Counted from the first letter of the stretch, positions 1 to 8,096 are shown. The stretch: 31,459 nucleotides of DNA from an uncultured Sphingomonas sp. (GCA_946482655.1 CAMLSA010000029.1:1-31459), one strand, 5' to 3'. The notes: a model not told the origin generated them from the sequence alone. Numbers and translations are program-made.

Positions 1-1
1 C

Positions 2-691
2 AAGCCGGGCATCCCGGATTTCGCCGAACTGTCGGAGCGGCTGATGAAGGCGACCGGCTGGCGGGTTCTGGCCGTCCCGGGCCTCGTCCCCGAGGCGGTC
101 TTCTTCGAACATCTCGCCAATCGCCGTTTCGTGGCGGGCCGCTTCATCCGCCGCCCCGAGCAGCTCGACTATCTCCAGGAGCCGGACATCTTCCACGACG
201 TGTTCGGCCACGTCCCCCTGCTCGCCCATCCGGTGTTCGCCGACTACATGCAGGCCTATGGCCAAGGGGGCCTGCGCGCGCTCGAACATGGCGCGATCGA
301 GCGGCTGGCTCGGCTCTACTGGTACACGGTCGAGTTCGGTCTGATCCGGGAAGGCGCGGGACTGAAGCTCTACGGGGCGGGAATCGTCTCCTCCTACGGC
401 GAGTCGATCTTCGCCCTCGACGATCCGTCGCCCAACCGGATCGGCTTCGATCTCAAGAGGGTAATGCGCACCCGCTACCGGATCGACGACTATCAGCAGA
501 ACTACTTCGTCGTCGACAGCTTCGATGACTTGCTCCGCGAGACCAGCGAGACCGACTTCGCACCGCTCTACGCCGAGATCGCCGGCCAGCCGGATCACGA
601 ACCAGGCGAGATCGCACCGGGCGACGTGGTGATCACGCACGGCACTCAGGCCTATGCCAGGCGAAAGGCTGGGTGGTCGAGCGCGGGCTGA
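2..691 (+). CDS. phhA: Phenylalanine 4-hydroxylase, 5' end outside window
   Basis: Catalyses the tetrahydropterin- and iron-dependent hydroxylation of phenylalanine to tyrosine in the cytoplasm. The reading frame is open to the window edge, so the start codon is missing and about 229 residues are visible; bacterial PhhA proteins are usually 260-300 residues. The metal site is plain: PDIFHDVFGHVPLL supplies the two iron-binding histidines (about nt 190-230) and YTVEFGL supplies the glutamate (about nt 322-342), followed by the conserved LYGAGIVSSYGE segment. These are the hallmarks of the biopterin-dependent aromatic amino acid hydroxylases. Substrate is assigned as Phe because bacterial members of this compact single-domain form are nearly always PhhA. 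No pterin-recycling partner (phhB) is visible on the downstream side. Confidence 0.95.
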   Translation, partial: KPGIPDFAELSERLMKATGWRVLAVPGLVPEAVFFEHLANRRFVAGRFIRRPEQLDYLQEPDIFHDVFGHVPLLAHPVFADYMQAYGQGGLRALEHGAIERLARLYWYTVEFGLIREGAGLKLYGAGIVSSYGESIFALDDPSPNRIGFDLKRVMRTRYRIDDYQQNYFVVDSFDDLLRETSETDFAPLYAEIAGQPDHEPGEIAPGDVVITHGTQAYARRKAGWSSAG

Positions 692-851
692 GGTCCACTC
701 CTCCGGCCTTGCCCGGGACCCGCGAACCCGTGGCGGCCGACCTTGACCCGCTGGATCGAGCGTCGGTGTCCCGAGGGCGAGAGGCTCCTTGCCGCGCTTT
801 TGATTGACCCTACGCCGTGCTAGAGTGCCAGTCTCGCTCGAGGAGGATCGC

Positions 852-1484
852 ATGCCTCTGATTGAATGGCGGATGCGCGGCCCGGAAATCGCCAATTGCA
901 ATTGCGACTGGGGATGCCCCTGCCAGTTCAATGCCTTGCCTACCGGGGGACACTGCCGGGCAATGGCGGCGATGCGGGTCGACGAGGGCTATTTCGGCGA
1001 TGTCGACCTGTCGGGGCTCGCCTGGGCCGGCATGTTCGCCTGGCCCGGTGCGATCCACGAGGGCGGGGGCGAAGCCTTTGTGGTCATCGATCGATCGGCG
1101 ACCGAGCCCCAGCGCAACGCGTTGCTGACGATCCTCTCGGGAGGCGAGACCGAGCCCGGGGCGACGATCTTCAACGTCTTCGCCACCGTGATCGACACGA
1201 TGCATGAGCCCGCTTTCTTGCACATCGATTTCAGCATCGACCTCGACAAGCGCGAGGGCAGTGTGCGCATCGAAGGGCTGATGCAGACGCGGACTGAGCC
1301 GATCCGCAATCCGGTGACCGGCGATGAACATCGGGTCCGCGTCGTTCTACCCTCCGGATTCGAATATCGCGAGGCCGAGTTCGCGAGCGGCGATACCACT
1401 GCGGCGGGCCCAATCAATCTCGAGTGGACAGGTCGCCACGCCCATGTCGCGATGCTGGACCTGACCACGCATGGCGCTGCCTGA
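852..1484 (+). CDS. DUF1326 domain protein
   Basis: 210-residue protein of the DUF1326 family, function unknown. The start at 852 is chosen because AGGAGG (841-846) lies 5 nt upstream; the frame is open further back to 804 but without a ribosome site. Near the N-terminus is the family's cysteine signature NCNCDWGCPCQF, four cysteines in a pattern that suggests metal or redox chemistry; the rest looks like a soluble beta-rich domain with no signal peptide. Its 3' end overlaps the next gene by 14 nt (1471-1484), so the two are probably translated together. DUF1326 genes are commonly found beside DUF2182 genes, as here, which suggests a soluble partner for a membrane protein. Biochemical role not known. 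Confidence 0.9.
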   Translation: MPLIEWRMRGPEIANCNCDWGCPCQFNALPTGGHCRAMAAMRVDEGYFGDVDLSGLAWAGMFAWPGAIHEGGGEAFVVIDRSATEPQRNALLTILSGGETEPGATIFNVFATVIDTMHEPAFLHIDFSIDLDKREGSVRIEGLMQTRTEPIRNPVTGDEHRVRVVLPSGFEYREAEFASGDTTAAGPINLEWTGRHAHVAMLDLTTHGAA

Positions 1485-2307
1485 CGGGGGCCGGGCCGGG
1501 GCGCCGCGATTGCCCCTGTTGAGCAAGATGTTGTCCCGCGAAGTCCGTCTCGTCGGCGTCTGTCTGCTCGTCATGTGCGGTCTGGCTTGGTGGTGGTTGT
1601 GGCGCATGGCGGACATGGGCGGCACGGCATCCTCTCCGGATCATTCGGGGGAGATGGCCGGGATGTCCATGCCGATGCAGATGCCGGCATCGGTCGATGT
1701 CTGGAGCACGGCCTATCTCGGTGCCGCCTTCGCGATGTGGGCGATCATGATGGTCGCGATGATGCTGCCCTCCATCTCGCCGCTGATCCTGCTCCATGCC
1801 GCCTTCGCGAAGCGATCCGGCCGAGCGACCCATGCCACCGTCATCTTCGTGCTGAGCTATCTTGCATTGTGGATTTTGTTCGCGGCGCTGGCCGCCATCG
1901 GGCAGGCCTGGCTGATCTCGCTCGGCGTGGCGGGTGAGGCTTCGCTCAGGATCGGGAACGAGGTGCTTGCGGCGGGGCTGCTGGCGCTTGCCGCCCTTTA
2001 TCAGCTCAGCGGCGTGAAACGACTCTGCCTCGCCAATTGCCGCTCTCCGGCCGGCTTTCTGATGCGGCACTGGAGGCCCGGTGCGGCCGGTGCCATCCGC
2101 ATGGGTGCACTTCACGGATCATATTGCCTCGGTTGCTGCGGTCTGCTGATGCTGTTGCTGTTCGTCGGCGGGGTGATGAATCTCGCCTGGGTGGCCTTTC
2201 TCTCGCTGGTTGTCCTGGCCGAGAAATATGCGCCCGCGCGCTTGCACGCGGATTATGTGATCGCCGGGCTGCTGCTGACCGCCGCCGCCATCGTCATGAT
2301 GCGGTGA
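1471..2307 (+). CDS. DUF2182 integral membrane protein
   Basis: 278-residue polytopic membrane protein of the DUF2182 family, annotated elsewhere as a predicted metal-binding membrane protein. One membrane segment near residues 28-45 is followed by an external loop rich in His and Met (DHSGEMAGMSMPMQMP, about residues 56-71), then the family motif MWAIMMVAMMLPS (about 90-102), several more helices, a KRLCLANC segment, and the signature CLGCCGLLMLLLFVGGVMN with AEK at the end of a helix. The start ATG lies inside the end of the DUF1326 gene, so translation is probably coupled; an internal ATG at about residue 20 is a possible shorter start. The Met/His loop resembles soft-metal (copper) binding loops, but that is inference. 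No metal-responsive regulator is adjacent. Confidence 0.88.
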   Translation: MALPDGGRAGAPRLPLLSKMLSREVRLVGVCLLVMCGLAWWWLWRMADMGGTASSPDHSGEMAGMSMPMQMPASVDVWSTAYLGAAFAMWAIMMVAMMLPSISPLILLHAAFAKRSGRATHATVIFVLSYLALWILFAALAAIGQAWLISLGVAGEASLRIGNEVLAAGLLALAALYQLSGVKRLCLANCRSPAGFLMRHWRPGAAGAIRMGALHGSYCLGCCGLLMLLLFVGGVMNLAWVAFLSLVVLAEKYAPARLHADYVIAGLLLTAAAIVMMR

Positions 2308-2364
2308 TCGAGAAGGATGCGGCGGCCGCTCATCCTCGCCCATCCGCTCGAAGCCAGCTTGGCT

Positions 2365-2745
2365 GACCTCGATGAAGCGCCGTCCTGCGGCGTGGCCTCC
2401 CGCCAGCTCGAACCCGACCAAGCCGCCATAGCCGCCCTTCATGATCTGATCGGCACGTTGGCGTTGCGCCCCTGTCTGCCGCGAGGGGTGAATCACCTTC
2501 GTCACCCCGGTCCGCCTGGTGAGATATTCGACCACCTTGAGCGCATTCTCGCAATGACGCGGCATCCTGAGCGGCAGAGTCTCGATCCCCTGGAGGATCT
2601 GAAAGGCATTGAATGGCGCCAGCGCGGCGCCGAGATCGCGCAGCAGGACGGTGCATGCGCGCAGGATATAGGCGATCGGCCCCAGCGGCTTGGCGGCCTC
2701 CGTCCACACGGCGCCATGATAGCTTCGATCGGGCGTAGCCTTCGT
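2365..2745 (-). pseudogene. Remnant of O-acetylhomoserine sulfhydrylase (MetY-like)
   Basis: On the minus strand one frame reads TPDRSYHGAVWTEAAKPLGP, then RACTVLLRDLGAALAPFNAF, LRMPRHCENALKVVEYL, and MKGGYGGLVGFELAGG up to RRFIE. This is a recognisable inner segment of the Cys/Met-metabolism PLP enzymes of the O-acetylhomoserine aminocarboxypropyltransferase type (about 125 of roughly 430 residues). Before TPDRSYHG and after RRFIE the similarity ends abruptly. The N-terminal two-thirds, which carries the PLP-binding lysine, and the C-terminal part (usually LKLFYHVANIGDARSL) are absent, and there is no convincing start or ribosome site. It is therefore a gene fragment, not a small gene. It lies between the DUF2182 gene and an unrelated minus-strand gene and fills the long gap there. 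Confidence 0.8.
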
Positions 2746-2808
2746 GGAACAGGTAGCACGGCATCCGGGTAACTGGACCGCGCCCGACTCGGCCGCTCCC
2801 CGCGAGCC

Positions 2809-3222
2809 TTATTTTTTTGGAGGCGGCCCGCCCCGACCGCCCGGGCGCGGCCCCCTGCTCGAACGCGGGTCCCGCGAATCGGGCCGGTCGCGCCGTCCGC
2901 CGGGTGGGCCCGAATGGGGGCGCCGGTCCGGGCGCGGCCCGCCGGGAGGCGTCGGCGCGGGCCGCTGCGGCTCGACCGACCGCGAGGGCGCTACCGAATA
3001 GCCCTCCTTGAGCAGCTTGGTGAAAGCCGCGCGGACGTTGGCCTGGATCGCCGCCTGGACATCGGGATGAAGGTCCGCCCGGGTGACATTGGCGTGGATG
3101 GCGTTGAGATCGCGCAGCAAGGTGTTAGGCATGCCCTTCGACGCCGCCTTGAGCGCCGCGATCGCATCGATCACCGAGGCGAAGATGATCTCGTCCATGA
3201 CGTCTGTTGCTGACTTGACCAT
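2809..3222 (-). CDS. Hypothetical protein with basic Pro/Gly/Arg-rich tail
   Basis: 137-residue protein not assigned to a named family. Residues 1-80 look like a helical domain (MVKSATDVMDEIIFASVIDA..., then ...VQAAIQANVRAAFTKLLKEG); residues 85-137 are low complexity, dominated by Pro, Gly, Arg and Asp, ending in GRGGPPPKK. No signal peptide or membrane segment. The strongly basic RG/RGG-like tail is typical of nucleic-acid-binding or disordered regions, but binding is inference only. The start ATG at 3222 is preceded by a modest AGGG. The gene is on the same strand as the epimerase upstream, about 83 nt away, with no clear terminator between. The antisense frames over the tail are also open, a by-product of the very high GC there. 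Confidence 0.7.
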   Translation of the reverse strand: MVKSATDVMDEIIFASVIDAIAALKAASKGMPNTLLRDLNAIHANVTRADLHPDVQAAIQANVRAAFTKLLKEGYSVAPSRSVEPQRPAPTPPGGPRPDRRPHSGPPGGRRDRPDSRDPRSSRGPRPGGRGGPPPKK

Positions 3223-3305
3223 ATCACCCTGGCGCGGCCGTGTTCTTCGATCCTGGCGTCATGAATGACACGGGCTGAGGCCGCAAGCGATCAGTCTGCC
3301 CAAGC

Positions 3306-4436
3306 TCAAAAATAGCGGCCGTCAGGATCCCGGGCCTCGACCCGGGGCGTCCTGCGCCGGAGATCCCGGACACAGCGTTCGGCGGTCCTGCCGTCCCAAT
3401 ATTCGGGGCGTTTGCGGTTCTGTTTCGGCTGCGCGAGCGCCGCGAGCAGCCGCTCGAGCAGGTTGCCGGCGTTGACCAGCTGGGCAGTGCCCTCGCTGAT
3501 CGTGATCGGCCGCTCGGTATTGTCGCGCAAGGTCAGGCAGGGGATGCCGAGATAGGTGGTCTCCTCCTGGATGCCCCCCGAGTCGGTGATCACCGCCGCC
3601 GCGCCCGCGACGAGGCTCATGAAGCGGACATAGGCGGCCGGCCCGACCGTTTTGACCCCCGCCGCTTCGAGCCGAGCGATGCCGGCATCGCCGAGCCGCT
3701 GCTTCGTGCGCGGATGAACCGGAAAGATCAGCGGCAGATGCCCCTGCACCGCGATCAGCGCCTCGACGAGCCGATCGAGCCGATCGGACACGTCGACATT
3801 GGATGGGCGATGCAGCGTGACCACGCCATAGCCGCCCGCCGCATAGCCGAGCTCGCCCGGATAATCTGCGGCCATGATCGCGGGCCGGACCAGCTCATAG
3901 CTGTCCATCATGATGTTGCCGACGCGGGTGATCCTCTCGGCGGCTATCCCTTCGGCGATCAGATTGGCGTCCGCGTCGGGCGATGGCGTCCACAGCACAT
4001 CGGCGAGGACATCGGTCACCAGCCGGTTGAGCTCCTCGGGCATGTCGCGGTCGCGGCTGCGCAAGCCGGCTTCGAGATGGACGATCGGGATCCGCAGCTT
4101 GCCCGCCGCCATTGACGCAGCTGCGGTCGAGTTGACGTCACCCACGACGATCAGCCAATCCGGTCGCTCGGCCATTGCCAGCGCCTCATAGGCGATCATC
4201 ACCCGGCCGGTCTGCTCGGCGTGGGTCCCCGATCCGATGCCGAGATGATGATCGGGTGCGGGCAGCCCCAGATCGGTTAAGATGTCGTCGGACATCGCCG
4301 CGTCATAATGCTGGCCCGTATGGACGATGACCGGCTTGAAATCGCCAGTTGCCTCCAGCGCATGCCAGAGCGGCGCGACCTTCATGAAATTGGGCCGGGC
4401 CGCGGCGACCAGATGGACTATGGCAGGTCTATCCAT
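3306..4436 (-). CDS. wecB: UDP-N-acetylglucosamine 2-epimerase (non-hydrolysing)
   Basis: Interconverts UDP-GlcNAc and UDP-ManNAc, feeding ManNAc or ManNAcA units to surface polysaccharides; cytoplasmic. With the ATG at 4436 the product is 376 residues, the usual family length; GAGCGAGG just upstream serves as ribosome site, and longer starts would run into the preceding gene. Visible family features in order: an N-terminal Rossmann half beginning RPNFMKVAPL, VHTGQHYD, VVGDVNST, the HLEAGLRS segment, the PEELNR motif, VTLHRPSNVD, PVHPRT, and in the C-terminal half ITDSGGIQEE with LTLRDNTERPIT for nucleotide binding. It starts 8 nt after the stop of the CDF transporter gene, so the two are co-transcribed although functionally unrelated. 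No other polysaccharide genes are in the window. Confidence 0.95.
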   Translation of the reverse strand: MDRPAIVHLVAAARPNFMKVAPLWHALEATGDFKPVIVHTGQHYDAAMSDDILTDLGLPAPDHHLGIGSGTHAEQTGRVMIAYEALAMAERPDWLIVVGDVNSTAAASMAAGKLRIPIVHLEAGLRSRDRDMPEELNRLVTDVLADVLWTPSPDADANLIAEGIAAERITRVGNIMMDSYELVRPAIMAADYPGELGYAAGGYGVVTLHRPSNVDVSDRLDRLVEALIAVQGHLPLIFPVHPRTKQRLGDAGIARLEAAGVKTVGPAAYVRFMSLVAGAAAVITDSGGIQEETTYLGIPCLTLRDNTERPITISEGTAQLVNAGNLLERLLAALAQPKQNRKRPEYWDGRTAERCVRDLRRRTPRVEARDPDGRYF

Positions 4437-4444
4437 GGCCTCGC

Positions 4445-5395
4445 TCAATGGTGATGGTCGGCGTGCGTACGCGCGCAGTCTTCGGGTGCGTCGGCGCATC
4501 TGCCATGTTCGATCTGGAAGGTCGAATGGCCGATGCGGAATTCCTCGCGCATCAATCTCGCCGTCCGGGCCAGGAACTCGTCCCGGCCGGCGGGCTCGGG
4601 CATGACCAGGTGCGCGGTCAGCGCCACTTCGGTGGTGCTGGTCGGCCAGATATGGAGATGGTGGACCGCCACGACCCCCGGAAGCTTCGCAAGCCGCGCG
4701 GTCACCCTCTCCACATCGATGCCGCCGGGCACGCCGTGGAGCGACATGCTGAGCGCGTCGCGGAACAGCCCCCAGGTCCCCGCCACGATCACGGCGACGA
4801 TGGCGAGGCTGATCGCCGGATCGATCCAGATCAGCCCGGTCAGCGCGACGAGCAGGCCCGCCAGGACCACGCCGGCCGAAACCGCCGCATCCGCTGCCAT
4901 GTGCAGAAAGGCGCCGCGTATGTTGAGGTCATGATGACGCCCGCGCAGGAAGAGAAGCGCGGTACCGAGATTGATGAGGATACCCACCGCCGCCACGGCC
5001 ATCATCACCCCGCTTTCGACGGGAGCGGGCCGAACGAAACGCTGGATCGCGCCGAGCGTGATCGCACCGCACGCGATCAGAAGAAAGACGGCGTTGAACA
5101 GGGCCGCCAGGATCGACGATCCCCTGAGGCCATAGGTATAGCGCGCACTCGCCGGCCGCTTCGACAGCGCGAACGCCCCCCAGGCCATCAGCAGGCCGAG
5201 CACGTCGGACAGATTGTGCCCCGCATCCGCGATCAGCGCGATCGAGCCGGAGATCCAACCCGCGCCGGCCTCGGCGACGACAAAGCCCATGTTGAGGGTG
5301 ATGCCGATCGCGAAAGCCCGTCCATATTCAGGCGGCGGGTGTGAATGGCCATGGTTGGGAGCGTCACCCCAATTGTCGTGGTTATGGCCGGCCAT
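4445..5395 (-). CDS. CDF-family zinc/cadmium efflux transporter
   Basis: 316-residue cation diffusion facilitator of the CzcD/ZitB type, which exports Zn(II) (and related divalent ions) from the cytoplasm in exchange for protons. The N-terminus is His-rich (AGHNHDN, HGHSHPPP), then six predicted membrane helices. The transport-site motifs are DAGHNLSD in helix 2 and HMAADAAVS in helix 5 (paired HxxxD arrangement). A C-terminal cytoplasmic ferredoxin-like domain (from about residue 210; VHHLHIWP) ends in a second His cluster, HADHHH. Start at 5395 is supported by AGGAAGG 5 nt upstream. It heads a two-gene unit with the epimerase. I see no Zur- or MerR-type operator in the 334-nt upstream gap. 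Confidence 0.95.
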   Translation of the reverse strand: MAGHNHDNWGDAPNHGHSHPPPEYGRAFAIGITLNMGFVVAEAGAGWISGSIALIADAGHNLSDVLGLLMAWGAFALSKRPASARYTYGLRGSSILAALFNAVFLLIACGAITLGAIQRFVRPAPVESGVMMAVAAVGILINLGTALLFLRGRHHDLNIRGAFLHMAADAAVSAGVVLAGLLVALTGLIWIDPAISLAIVAVIVAGTWGLFRDALSMSLHGVPGGIDVERVTARLAKLPGVVAVHHLHIWPTSTTEVALTAHLVMPEPAGRDEFLARTARLMREEFRIGHSTFQIEHGRCADAPEDCARTHADHHH

Positions 5396-5729
5396 GGCCG
5401 CCTTCCTGCAATGGCTTTGCGAGCCTGGCGAAACCTGGATCGTCGGGGACAGACAGCAGCGTCATGCCCTAGCCAAGCCATAGCGTTCGCGCAAAGGCAA
5501 GCTCGGCGACCGATTCGGCGGTCGGCGGCTCCGTAATTGCCCTGATCCTTGGTGCATTCCGTCCGGAATTTGCCCCATTTTCGGGCCGTTCGGCCCTGTG
5601 GAACGATCGGTGGAAGATCGAAACTTTACATCAAGGATTGCAGACCATATATCCGCGCCTCCGCTGCCCCATGGGACTTCCACCGCAAGGCAGCTTACTT
5701 GCCAACGATAACCCCGGAGGTCCCTTGAG
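5396..5729. other. 334-nt divergent intergenic region
   Basis: Separates the start of the CDF transporter (minus) from the decarboxylase (plus) and must hold both promoters. Visible elements: a 14-nt palindrome ATTCCG-TC-CGGAAT (5556-5569), a short GGGCC/GGCCC hairpin (5583-5596), and a sigma70-like promoter listed separately. No supported gene. Confidence 0.6.
5625..5653 (+). promoter_or_regulatory. Candidate sigma70-type promoter for the decarboxylase
   Basis: TTTACA (5625-5630), a 17-nt spacer, then TATATC (5648-5653). This matches five of six -35 bases and four of six -10 bases of the housekeeping consensus. Transcription would begin near 5660, giving a leader of about 70 nt before the TTG start at 5730. 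It is the most AT-rich part of the gap. Confidence 0.45.
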
Positions 5730-6923
5730 TTGCACAACCATCATAGCGCGCTGGGGCTAGCTGCGTCCCTGAGGCCGGTTCAGCCGGTCACGCTCCTTCG
5801 TCCCCACGCCGCTGCGCGGGCTGCCCGGTTCTTCGTAGAGAAGTTCCAGGGGCGCTCGATGTATGCCGTGAAGGCGAATCCGTCGCCCGAGCTGATCCAG
5901 ATCCTGTGGGATAATGGCATCACCCATTATGACGTTGCCTCTATCGCCGAGGTGCGTCTGGTCGCGGGCATTCTGCCCGAGGCAACGCTCTGCTTCATGC
6001 ACCCGGTGAAGGCCGAGGAGGCGATCGCCGAGGCCTATTTCGAGCATGGCGTCCGCACATTCTCGCTCGATTCGATAGAGGAGCTCGACAAGATCTGCCG
6101 CGCGACCAAGGACGCGACCGATCTGACGCTGTGCGTGCGGCTGCGCGTGTCCTCCGAGCTGTCGAAGCTCAGCCTCGCGTCGAAGTTCGGAGTCGAGCTG
6201 TCGGACGCCAAGGAGCTGCTGTTCCGCACCCGCCAGATCGCCGACGCGCTCGGCATCTGCTTCCATGTCGGCAGCCAGGCGATGAGCCCGTCGGCCTATG
6301 TCCAGGCGATGGAGAAGGTCCGCGCCGCGATCGTATCGGCGTCGGTCACCGTCGACGTGATCGACGTCGGGGGCGGTTTTCCGTCGATCTATCCGGACAT
6401 GGAACCGCCGGCGCTGGAAGCTTATTTCGGGGCGATCCACGACGCGTTCGAAAGCCTGCCGGTCAGCTATTCGTCCGAGCTGTGGTGCGAACCCGGTCGC
6501 GCGCTCTGTGCCGAATATGCCAGCCTGCTCGTTCGCGTCGAACGTCGCCGCGGCAACGAGCTCTACATCAACGACGGCGCCTATGGTGCGTTGTTTGATG
6601 CGGCGCACGTCGGCTGGCGCTTTCCGGTCAAGCTGCTGCGCGATGCTCCCTCGCACGCCCGCGATCTGGCGTTCAGCTTCTACGGCCCGACCTGCGACGA
6701 TATGGACCGCATGGCCGGACCGTTCATGCTGCCCGCCGATGTCGCCCCCGGCGACTATATCGAGATCGGCATGCTCGGCGCCTATGGCTGTGCGATGCGC
6801 ACCGGGTTCAACGGCTTCACCGCCGGAGACCGGGTTGTCGCGGAGGATGAGCCGATGGCGAGCCTCTATGTCGCCGATGATGATGCGCGCGAAGCGGTTT
6901 CGTCGAACGTCATCAAGCTGTAA
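5730..6923 (+). CDS. Ornithine/lysine decarboxylase, fold type III PLP enzyme
   Basis: 397-residue alanine-racemase-fold (group IV) decarboxylase that makes putrescine from ornithine, possibly also cadaverine from lysine; cytoplasmic. Visible features: PLP lysine K48 in YAVKAN, HVGSQ (179-183), phosphate-binding GGGFP (214-218), EPGR (254-257), substrate-site NDGAYG (281-286), and the cross-subunit catalytic GPTCDDMD with Cys322. These fit ornithine decarboxylases rather than diaminopimelate or arginine decarboxylases. The start is TTG at 5730, with GGAGG (5716-5720) 9 nt upstream; no ATG occurs in frame before the PLP lysine motif, so a TTG start is required. Followed after 120 nt by a deoxyhypusine-synthase-like gene, which would use the putrescine. 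Ornithine versus lysine preference cannot be read from the sequence. Confidence 0.92.
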   Translation: MHNHHSALGLAASLRPVQPVTLLRPHAAARAARFFVEKFQGRSMYAVKANPSPELIQILWDNGITHYDVASIAEVRLVAGILPEATLCFMHPVKAEEAIAEAYFEHGVRTFSLDSIEELDKICRATKDATDLTLCVRLRVSSELSKLSLASKFGVELSDAKELLFRTRQIADALGICFHVGSQAMSPSAYVQAMEKVRAAIVSASVTVDVIDVGGGFPSIYPDMEPPALEAYFGAIHDAFESLPVSYSSELWCEPGRALCAEYASLLVRVERRRGNELYINDGAYGALFDAAHVGWRFPVKLLRDAPSHARDLAFSFYGPTCDDMDRMAGPFMLPADVAPGDYIEIGMLGAYGCAMRTGFNGFTAGDRVVAEDEPMASLYVADDDAREAVSSNVIKL

Positions 6924-6944
6924 GGGCCAACCAGCAGACATTTC

Positions 6945-7019
6945 CGTCGTTCCGGCGAAAGCTGCGATCTCTCTTCCTTGGGAACGAAGAAGGGAGATCC
7001 CAGCTTTGCCGGTACTACG
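6945..7019. repeat. 75-nt imperfect palindromic intergenic element
   Basis: Left arm 6945-6971 and right arm 6994-7019 are near-complementary: CCGGCGAAAGCTGCGATCTC against the reverse complement CCGGCAAAGCTGGGATCTC, with pairing continued outward at about 10 of 12 positions and a short inner stem (CTTC/GAAG) in the 22-nt centre. It fits wholly in the spacer between the decarboxylase and the next gene. It looks like a REP/MITE-like dispersed element and would fold as a long hairpin in the transcript. I found no second copy in the window. Confidence 0.75.
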
Positions 7020-7043
7020 CCGTTGCATTTCCCGGAGACCATC

Positions 7044-8096
7044 ATGACCGAAGCCGCCATCAACGACACGCGCAAGGCCGAGCTGCTTTCGACCGTCGTC
7101 GAGCATATCGACATCACCAGCTTCGACGCGCGCCCGATCATCGACGCGATGGGCAAGATGAGCTTCACGAGCCGCGATCTCTCCCGCGCGACAGGCATCT
7201 ACAACCAGATGCTGCAGGATCCCGATTGCACCATCTTCCTCGTGATCGCCGGCTCGACCTCGGCCGGTGGCTGCATGGACGCCTATGCAGAGATGGTCCG
7301 CTCCGGGATGGTGGACGCGGTGGTCGCGACCGGCGCCACGATCGTCGACATGGATTTCTTCGAAGGGCTCGGCCACAAACACTATCAGGCTCTCGAGGTG
7401 CCCGATGACGACACGCTGCGCTCGCTGCTGATCGACCGCATCTACGACACCTATATCGATGAGGAGCAGCTTCAGGATTGCGATCACACGATCTACCGGA
7501 TCGCCAATTCGCTCCCCCCCCGGCCTTATTCGAGCCGAGCCTTTATACGCGAGATGGGCAAATATCTCGTCGAGCACGGCAAGAAGGAGAACAGCCTCGT
7601 CAAGCTCGCCTATGAGCACGACGTTCCGATCTTCTGCCCGGCGTTCGTCGACAGTTCGGCGGGTTTCGGGCTGGTCAAGCATCAGGTCGACTGCATGAAG
7701 GCCGGGCGTCCCTATATGGTGCTCGACGCGATCGCCGACTTCCGCGAGCTGACCGACATCAAGATCAAGGCGGGAACGAGCGGCCTGCTGATGGTCGGCG
7801 GCGGCGTGCCCAAGAACTTCATCCAGGACACCGTCGTCTGCGCCGAGATCCTCGGCCATGACGAGGTCGAAGTGCACAAATATGCGGTGCAGATCACCGT
7901 CGCGGACGTTCGCGACGGTGCCTGCTCCTCCTCGACGCTGCAGGAGGCCGCGAGCTGGGGCAAGGTCAACACGGGCATCGAGCAGATGGTATTCGCCGAG
8001 GCCGGCTCGGTGATCCCGCTGCTGGCTTCGGACGCCTATCATCGCGGGCACTGGAAAAGCCGCGCCAAACGCGCCTGGGGCAAGATCTTCGATTGA
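7044..8096 (+). CDS. Deoxyhypusine-synthase-like protein, probable homospermidine synthase
   Basis: 350-residue member of the deoxyhypusine synthase family. Eukaryotic and archaeal members move the aminobutyl group of spermidine to eIF5A using NAD; bacteria lack eIF5A, and bacterial homologues are thought to use putrescine or another amine as acceptor, making homospermidine. The NAD site motifs are visible (AGSTSAGG about 69-76, VATGATIVDMD 94-104, PAFVDSSAGFG 199-209, VGGGVPKN 251-258), as is EAASWGK with K307 at the position of the catalytic lysine of human DHS. Start at 7044 is chosen for the GGAG at 7034-7037; the longer frame from 6978 would run through the palindromic element. The adjacent decarboxylase would supply its diamine. 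The homospermidine role is inference from family and neighbour. Confidence 0.88.
   Translation: MTEAAINDTRKAELLSTVVEHIDITSFDARPIIDAMGKMSFTSRDLSRATGIYNQMLQDPDCTIFLVIAGSTSAGGCMDAYAEMVRSGMVDAVVATGATIVDMDFFEGLGHKHYQALEVPDDDTLRSLLIDRIYDTYIDEEQLQDCDHTIYRIANSLPPRPYSSRAFIREMGKYLVEHGKKENSLVKLAYEHDVPIFCPAFVDSSAGFGLVKHQVDCMKAGRPYMVLDAIADFRELTDIKIKAGTSGLLMVGGGVPKNFIQDTVVCAEILGHDEVEVHKYAVQITVADVRDGACSSSTLQEAASWGKVNTGIEQMVFAEAGSVIPLLASDAYHRGHWKSRAKRAWGKIFD

Noticed and set aside
692..851. Possible promoter TTGATT / TAGAGT upstream of the DUF1326 gene
   Set aside because: The spacing is about 15 nt and the match poor; not strong enough to list.
2744..3011. Small plus-strand frames over 2744-3011 (Gly/Arg/Pro-rich)
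   Set aside because: Mirror frames of the Pro/Gly/Arg tail of the minus-strand hypothetical protein.
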